Of a stretch of DNA of 15,390 nt, positions 13,989 to 15,390 are shown piece after piece. This DNA is from VRUE01 sp044867925 (GTDB lineage Bacteria; Actinomycetota; Thermoleophilia; Solirubrobacterales; 70-9): contig JBIOVV010000069.1 in the NCBI GenBank assembly GCA_044867925.1, positions 1 through 15,390 of the forward strand. The letters are read 5' to 3'. The position numbers and the translations under genes are program-made. The notes beneath the pieces are model-generated. The model was not told the origin of the DNA, did not search any database, and saw only the letters and a list, made by a program, of their open reading frames with translations. The first letter of the stretch is position 1, and each line of letters begins with the position of its first letter.

Positions 13989-15390
13989 ATGCAGCACAAG
14001 CGCCTCGCCCGCACCATCGCCCTCGCCGCAACCGCAACGGCGCTTTTGGGCCTGCTCTTCGCAAGCTCGGCCTCCGCCGCACCGTCGCCCTGGTGGCAGG
14101 TGCTCGACGGCAGCCGTCCCTCACATCTGTGGGAAGCGAGCGACAGCGTGCAGGAAATCACGACGGAAATCGGCGAAGTCGAAGAATTCGGCGAAACCTA
14201 CGTCGGCGTCCTCGCCTTCGTCGAAGTGGAAGGCAACATGGTCGGCTGTCTCGGACAAGGCGGAGCCGGTCTCTTGTGCGGAGCGCTCGGCCTCCCGACG
14301 CTTGAAACCGCCTCCCAGCTGGAAGCGACCCTGGAAACGGCCTACGGCCAAGACTTGGAGGTAACGGGCGGTCCGGTCGGCAGCGACCCCTTCGTCGTGA
14401 GGATTCCCGGCGGCGTCGCTCCGATCAGGTTCGGCTCATTCTTCATGGTCGGCAATGTGACGAACAAAGTCCTCTCCCCCGGCGGCAGCGGCCGCCTGCT
14501 GCTGACGATCACCAACCTCGGTGACGCGCCGGTGGTCGGAACCGAGGTGCCGGTGACGATCAAAGACGAGCTGCCAGAGGGAGCGATCGCCACGAGCGCC
14601 AAGGCGACCGCCGGCGTCCAGGGCAAATCGGGCCCGGTCGACTGTGCGGTCGAAGCGCCCGATGAAGTCCTCTGCACTTTCGAAGGCACCCTGCCCCCCT
14701 ATGAATCGATCGAGGTCGAAGTCCCGGTCAACCTCATCGGCAGCCCGCCCACGCAGGGCGCCCCAGGGACGATCACGGTCTCCGGCGGCAACGCTCCGAG
14801 CAAAAGCAGCCCCCAGACGATCACCGTCAGCCCCGACCCGGTCCCCTACGGGGTCGAGCGCTTCTCCGCCCAGGCAGAAGAAGAGGGCGGCGCCATCGCC
14901 CGCCAGGCGGGCGGGCACCCCTTCCAGTTCACCACGACGATCCAGCTCAACGCCGGTGGCTGGACTCAGGACCGCAACGGCAACGACGTGGTCGAACAGC
15001 CCGCCCTGCCGCGCAACCTGCGCTTTCCCCTGCCCTCGGGCCTGGTCGGCAACGCGACGGTGATGCCGCAGTGCGCGATGGAGGATTTCCTCACACACCG
15101 ACCGGGCCCAGCTGTGCTCTACGTCAACAAGTGCTCCGCCGAGGCGGCGATCGGCGTCGCCGCGGCGACCTTCAACGTCCCCGGCACCCTCGACTACATG
15201 CGCGAGGCCGTACCCGTCTTCAACCTGCCGCCGGCATTCGGCGAGCCGGCAAGGTTCGGGATCATGCCCGGCGGCGACCCGGTCGTGATCGACACCGCGC
15301 TGGATCCCGACACCCACCAGATCATCGCCAGCGTCCGCAACACCACCCAGGTGGCGCAGTTCCTCTCCAGCACGCTCTCGCTCTGGGGCT
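13989..15390 (+). CDS. Secreted DUF11-containing surface protein (partial, C-terminus off window)
   Basis: ATG at 13989 has AAGGAGA (13974-13980) 8 nt upstream. The frame stays open to the right edge: 467 codons are visible. Residues 1-31 are a signal peptide ('LAATATALLGLLFASSASAA'). A domain of about 120 residues follows, with paired Cys ('VGCLGQGGAGLLCGAL'). Residues about 155-250 are a DUF11-type Ig-like domain ('LLLTITNLGDAPV', 'DELPEG', 'CAVEAPDEVLCTFEGTLPP'). After that comes 'YGVERFSAQAEEEGG' and 'AGGHPFQFTTTIQLN', a head often seen in very large exported actinobacterial repeat proteins. It lies 59 bp after the propeller protein on the same strand without a visible terminator, so the two are probably one operon. 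Likely extracellular or wall-associated; function unknown. Confidence 0.9.
   Translation, partial: MQHKRLARTIALAATATALLGLLFASSASAAPSPWWQVLDGSRPSHLWEASDSVQEITTEIGEVEEFGETYVGVLAFVEVEGNMVGCLGQGGAGLLCGALGLPTLETASQLEATLETAYGQDLEVTGGPVGSDPFVVRIPGGVAPIRFGSFFMVGNVTNKVLSPGGSGRLLLTITNLGDAPVVGTEVPVTIKDELPEGAIATSAKATAGVQGKSGPVDCAVEAPDEVLCTFEGTLPPYESIEVEVPVNLIGSPPTQGAPGTITVSGGNAPSKSSPQTITVSPDPVPYGVERFSAQAEEEGGAIARQAGGHPFQFTTTIQLNAGGWTQDRNGNDVVEQPALPRNLRFPLPSGLVGNATVMPQCAMEDFLTHRPGPAVLYVNKCSAEAAIGVAAATFNVPGTLDYMREAVPVFNLPPAFGEPARFGIMPGGDPVVIDTALDPDTHQIIASVRNTTQVAQFLSSTLSLWG

Overview
The window is high-GC DNA with many GTG starts, two tRNA-Ser genes without encoded CCA, and large secreted proteins with a Lys/Arg-rich tail and 'TTYHYRVVATNAKG'-type modules. 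That style fits a soil actinobacterium of the Thermoleophilia/Solirubrobacterales type. The lineage is inferred from sequence style, not from a search.

Layout. 1-1392 (-): 5' part of a polytopic membrane protein that runs off the left edge. 1439-2149 (-): metallo-beta-lactamase-fold hydrolase, same strand and upstream of it. 2165-2317 (+): possible 50-residue one-helix membrane protein. 2355-2798 (+): universal stress protein. 2808-4151 (-): secreted subtilisin-like protease, convergent with the stress protein. 4246-4749 (+): tRNA adenosine deaminase tadA, whose 3' end overlaps the antisense tRNA-Ser(GGA) gene (4713-4802, -). 4891-6831 (-): BcsA-like processive glycosyltransferase with a C-terminal PilZ domain. 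It is preceded on the same strand by a small XRE regulator (6896-7129) with a large nested palindrome in front of it.

7290-9987 is the most unusual part. Three gene families occur twice within 2.7 kb: a ~70-residue protein of unknown function (7290 and 9784, about 84% identical over a 50-residue core), a winged-helix regulator with a shared C-terminal domain (7847-8473 on - and 9002-9727 on +), and a 19-codon ORF (8597-8656 on + and 8765-8824 on -). The two 19-residue peptides align without gaps at 8 of 19 positions. Both have near-perfect Shine-Dalgarno sequences at identical spacing. Each is divergent from one regulator, and each is followed by a hairpin. The order is regulator<- ->peptide, peptide<- ->regulator, a mirrored pair of regulator/tiny-peptide modules. 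I recognise no described system with this arrangement; signalling peptide, leader peptide and peptide effector are all open possibilities.

10027-10113 (+): tRNA-Ser(CGA). A good sigma70-type promoter (10221-10250) then precedes two secreted-protein genes on the same strand: a 1178-residue double beta-propeller protein (10393-13929) and a DUF11-containing protein (13989 to beyond the right edge). They probably form one transcription unit for cell-surface or extracellular proteins.
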